DNA of 64,000 bases from DSOI01 sp041394885 (GTDB taxonomy: Bacteria > Acidobacteriota > Terriglobia > Bryobacterales > Bryobacteraceae), in the NCBI GenBank assembly GCA_041394885.1, contig JAWKHI010000016.1, forward strand, positions 62,001-126,000, in the 5' to 3' direction. Below the pieces are notes generated by a model. The model worked only from the letters and a program-made list of their open reading frames with translations. It searched no databases and was not told where the DNA came from. Shown in pieces: positions 61,652-64,000 of this stretch. The translations under genes and the position numbers were made by a program. Every line of letters starts with the position of its first letter. Position 1 is the stretch's first letter.

Positions 61652-63031
61652 CTAGACCCGCGTGAACCGGACCCCTAGCATCGTGTCGAGCGTTTCGCGG
61701 ATCGCGTCCGGGGTGAACGGTTCCACGAGGATGCGCACCGCGCCCTGCTCCAGAAGGTCCACCCATCCGCCGTCAGGGCTCCGCAGGCAAACCGCAACCG
61801 GCACCGGATCGGTGCGGCGGAGAGGACTCCCGCTCGCCAGGTCGAGCACGCGGCCATAGTTGCCGTCGGGTAGGTCCAGACTCGTAAAGACGGCGTCGAA
61901 CCCGCCTGTGGCGATGAAGAACTCCTCCGCCTCCCCGAACGAGCCGGCGGCCCACACCTCAGCCCCAAAGGACTCGAGCGTTCGCCGTAACTGCAATCGC
62001 ATTTCCGGACGCATCACCAGCAGCACCCGCGGCCGTTGCGTTTCGGCGCGCCCGGCCCCGGACAGGCCTCGCGCCGCTCTGCCGGCTGCCTCCCGCACAA
62101 TCGGTTCGGCGATGTCGCGCAAATCGGTCCAATGCAGGCTGCTGCCAAGCTCGCTATCGGATCCCGCCGCAAGATTGGATCCGCCCCAGATGCGCGCGTG
62201 CGGCTGGTCTTCCGCCGCCTGAAAGGCGTCGAGCAGTTTGCCCACGTCAAAGACGTCTTCGTCGTAGGGCGATCCCCGGATCACGCTGTAGGTGTACCGG
62301 CCGCCAGGACGCGTGCAGATGAGGCTGATCAGGTTACGGTGCCCTTGCGAGGCCAGCACCAGACGCGAATTCGGGTCGCCCTTCTCGTCCACGATCGCGA
62401 AGTCGTGGCCAGACTGATACAGGATCTCCGGTCTGACCGTGACCGGCGAGATGCCGGCCCGCCCTTCGATCAAGGCCAGCAGCCGGTCGCACACCGCTCG
62501 AATCGTCGATTTGACCAGCGCGTCGTCGCCCACCGCCTTGCCGCGCATGCGCTGTTCGCGATACGGTTCGAACACCCACGTGAAGTGGTTTCGTACCAGA
62601 TCGTCGAGGTTCACCGGATACAGTCCGCCGCAGACGTCGATCTTGTTGTTGTACTGCACGATCCAACGGAGCATCGGCATGCCCTCGGCCCGCTCGAGCA
62701 TGTGATGATACTCGAGCACGAAGGCCGTCAGGCATACATCCTGGTCCGCGTTCCACACATAAACCGGAACCGGCCTCCGGCGCTCGAGCCAGCGCTCCAT
62801 CAGCCGCCCTTGCCGGACGGCGATGTATGCCTGCATCGCCGCGCTCATCGCGGCTTCGCGCACTACCCCGGCGTGATGATCGAAATGCACGTAGTGGCCG
62901 CGGTGGCCAGGCAGATCGTCGACGACTTCCACTCCGATCGAGTATTCCGGAGCAGACTCGATGAAGTGGTCCCAGCTTGTGAAGCGCTTCGACGGCACCC
63001 GCAAGCTGATATTGCTAAATTCGTCTTCCAT
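61652..63031 (-). CDS. DHH-like phosphoesterase-type protein fused to a degenerate receiver domain
   Basis: 459 residues from the ATG at 63031, with a strong site (GGGAGGGAG) upstream. Residues 47-53 (YVHFDHH) and 92-98 (WNADQD) recall the DHH and DxD metal motifs of DHH phosphoesterases, and IVQYNNKIDVCGGLYPVNLD adds acidic residues. From about 335 to 459 the fold of a response-regulator receiver is seen (RVLLVMRPEMRLQLRRTLES, DAVFTSLDLPDG), but the phosphoacceptor position aligns with Ser and the N-terminal acidic pair is missing. The architecture is unusual and I do not know a named family. It diverges from the sulfatase at 63127. Confidence 0.6.
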   Translation of the reverse strand: MEDEFSNISLRVPSKRFTSWDHFIESAPEYSIGVEVVDDLPGHRGHYVHFDHHAGVVREAAMSAAMQAYIAVRQGRLMERWLERRRPVPVYVWNADQDVCLTAFVLEYHHMLERAEGMPMLRWIVQYNNKIDVCGGLYPVNLDDLVRNHFTWVFEPYREQRMRGKAVGDDALVKSTIRAVCDRLLALIEGRAGISPVTVRPEILYQSGHDFAIVDEKGDPNSRLVLASQGHRNLISLICTRPGGRYTYSVIRGSPYDEDVFDVGKLLDAFQAAEDQPHARIWGGSNLAAGSDSELGSSLHWTDLRDIAEPIVREAAGRAARGLSGAGRAETQRPRVLLVMRPEMRLQLRRTLESFGAEVWAAGSFGEAEEFFIATGGFDAVFTSLDLPDGNYGRVLDLASGSPLRRTDPVPVAVCLRSPDGGWVDLLEQGAVRILVEPFTPDAIRETLDTMLGVRFTRV

Positions 63032-63126
63032 GTGGCGCTCCCTCCCGGAACCGCAACCTAACAACAAACCGCGAAAACCCGGAAGAGCAGCTTCCCTCAC
63101 TTCTACGATAGGCTGTGAGGACACCT

Positions 63127-64000
63127 ATGCGCAACGGCCACCCGACACCCCCTCCCACTCGGCGGGATCTGCTCCGCCACGCGGCCTTCGCCGCGCCCGC
63201 CGCTCTCGCGGCCCAAACGCCCGCCCAGCGCCCGCCCAACATCGTGATCGTCTTCCTCGACGATTCCGGCTGGGCCGACTTCCACCCCTTCGGAAACCCG
63301 CCCTACCCGACTCCCAACGTCGCCCGGTTGGCGCGCGAAGGATGCCGCTTCAACAACTTTTATGTCCCGCAGGCCGTCTGCTCGGCCTCGCGTTCGGCCC
63401 TGATGACGGGATGCTTTCCCGGACGCACCAAAGTCTTCGGCGCCCATCCGCCCGCCGCCCGTGGGCTCGATCCCAAATTCGCCACCATGGGCCAGGTGCT
63501 CAAAACGGCTGGCTACCGCACCGCTGTCTTCGGCAAATGGCACCTCGGCGATCAACCCGATACCCGGCCGAATGTGCGCGGCTTCGACGAATCGTGCGGC
63601 CTGATGTACACCAATGACATGTGGGAGTTCCATCCCCAAACTCCCGACGCCTACCGTCGGCATCCGCTCCACTTCTGGGAAAACGGCAAGGTCAAGGTGG
63701 AGCGTATCACCCCAGAGCTTCAGCCGAACCTCACCACTTGGTACACCGAGCACGCGGTGGACTTCATCGAGCGGTCCAAGGCCGCGCCTTTTCTCCTCTA
63801 CGTCCCGCACTCGATGCCCCACGTGCCGATCTTCTGCAGCGACAAGTTTCGCGGCAAGTCCGGCGCCGGGCTCTATGGCGACGTGATTATGGAGCTCGAC
63901 TGGTCTGTCGGCCAGATTCTGGGCGCCCTCGATCGCACCGGGACCGCCGGCAATACGCTCGTCCTGTTCACCTCCGACAACGGACCATGGGTGTCCTATG
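63127..64000 (+). CDS. Exported sulfatase, cut by the right edge
   Basis: The ATG at 63127 is followed by 291 codons to the window end. After a Tat-like leader (RRDLLRHAAFAAPAALAAQ) come IVFLDDSGWADFHPFGNP and the formylglycine motif CSASRSALMTG at Cys85, with Ala in place of Pro; FGKWHLGDQPDTRPN and FTSDNGP are conserved. The third sulfatase in the window. The C-terminal part lies beyond the edge. The substrate is likely a sulfated sugar. Confidence 0.9.
   Translation, partial: MRNGHPTPPPTRRDLLRHAAFAAPAALAAQTPAQRPPNIVIVFLDDSGWADFHPFGNPPYPTPNVARLAREGCRFNNFYVPQAVCSASRSALMTGCFPGRTKVFGAHPPAARGLDPKFATMGQVLKTAGYRTAVFGKWHLGDQPDTRPNVRGFDESCGLMYTNDMWEFHPQTPDAYRRHPLHFWENGKVKVERITPELQPNLTTWYTEHAVDFIERSKAAPFLLYVPHSMPHVPIFCSDKFRGKSGAGLYGDVIMELDWSVGQILGALDRTGTAGNTLVLFTSDNGPWVSY

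Overview
The window looks like a stretch of chromosome from an Acidobacteriota bacterium, most likely of the Bryobacterales/Solibacterales type. This is inferred from several features: high GC content; a 1061-residue Oar-like TonB-dependent receptor with an N-terminal carboxypeptidase-regulatory domain; several periplasmic sulfatases; Tat- or Sec-exported Gfo/Idh/MocA oxidoreductases and enolase-superfamily enzymes; a planctomycete/acidobacterial-type cytochrome fused to a SUMF1 domain; and long runs of overlapping genes. No taxonomic marker such as rRNA is present, so this placement is an inference.

Positions 1-6.4 kb hold a heavily decayed mobile/defence island, all on the minus strand. In transcription order it carries a VirB8/TraE-like conjugation gene, a tyrosine recombinase, a Vsr mismatch endonuclease, a C5-cytosine DNA methyltransferase and a large GHKL (MutL/MORC-like) ATPase that runs off the left edge. 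Each is broken by many small frameshifts, but the diagnostic motifs can still be read when the frames are pieced together. A VapBC toxin-antitoxin pair (6.5-7.2 kb) follows and is intact.

From 7.2 to 45 kb the sequence is ordinary, densely coding chromosome. It holds a sulfatase, accA, a cytochrome/SUMF1 and oxidoreductase pair, a lytic transglycosylase divergent from uvrB, an esterase, a D-threonine-aldolase-like enzyme, a BON-domain protein with a clear terminator, a long RmuC with an acidic tail, and two tandem TPR genes (the second split by an in-frame TGA). It continues with two enolase-superfamily enzymes flanking a YkgJ-type cysteine-cluster protein, a five-gene operon (nth, lipoprotein, membrane glycosyltransferase-like protein, BadF-type sugar kinase, M20 peptidase), a TMTC-like membrane TPR protein, the TonB-dependent receptor divergent from a DUF2071 gene, a zinc alcohol dehydrogenase, an operon of an eight-EF-hand protein, an ApbE-DUF2271 fusion and a PepSY membrane protein, and an agarase-like hydrolase.

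At 45.0-46.3 kb there is a second, tiny accessory patch. It is bounded by tRNA-Gln and a 20-bp copy of that tRNA's 3' end. It carries an MNT-HEPN toxin-antitoxin pair and a 58-bp exact copy of the pta/deacetylase gene junction that lies 8 kb downstream.

The remainder (46-64 kb) is again chromosomal: an exported amidohydrolase; a histidine kinase, response regulator and M81 peptidase operon; pta and a histone-deacetylase-fold gene; two small conserved-looking hypotheticals; a sulfatase divergent from an operon for sugar/sugar-acid breakdown (Gfo/Idh/MocA, RraA-like, IlvD/Edd dehydratase); a soluble PQQ-type sugar dehydrogenase; a DHH-like protein fused to a degenerate receiver; and a third sulfatase cut by the right edge. 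The overall theme is extracytoplasmic breakdown of complex, partly sulfated polysaccharides and sugar acids.
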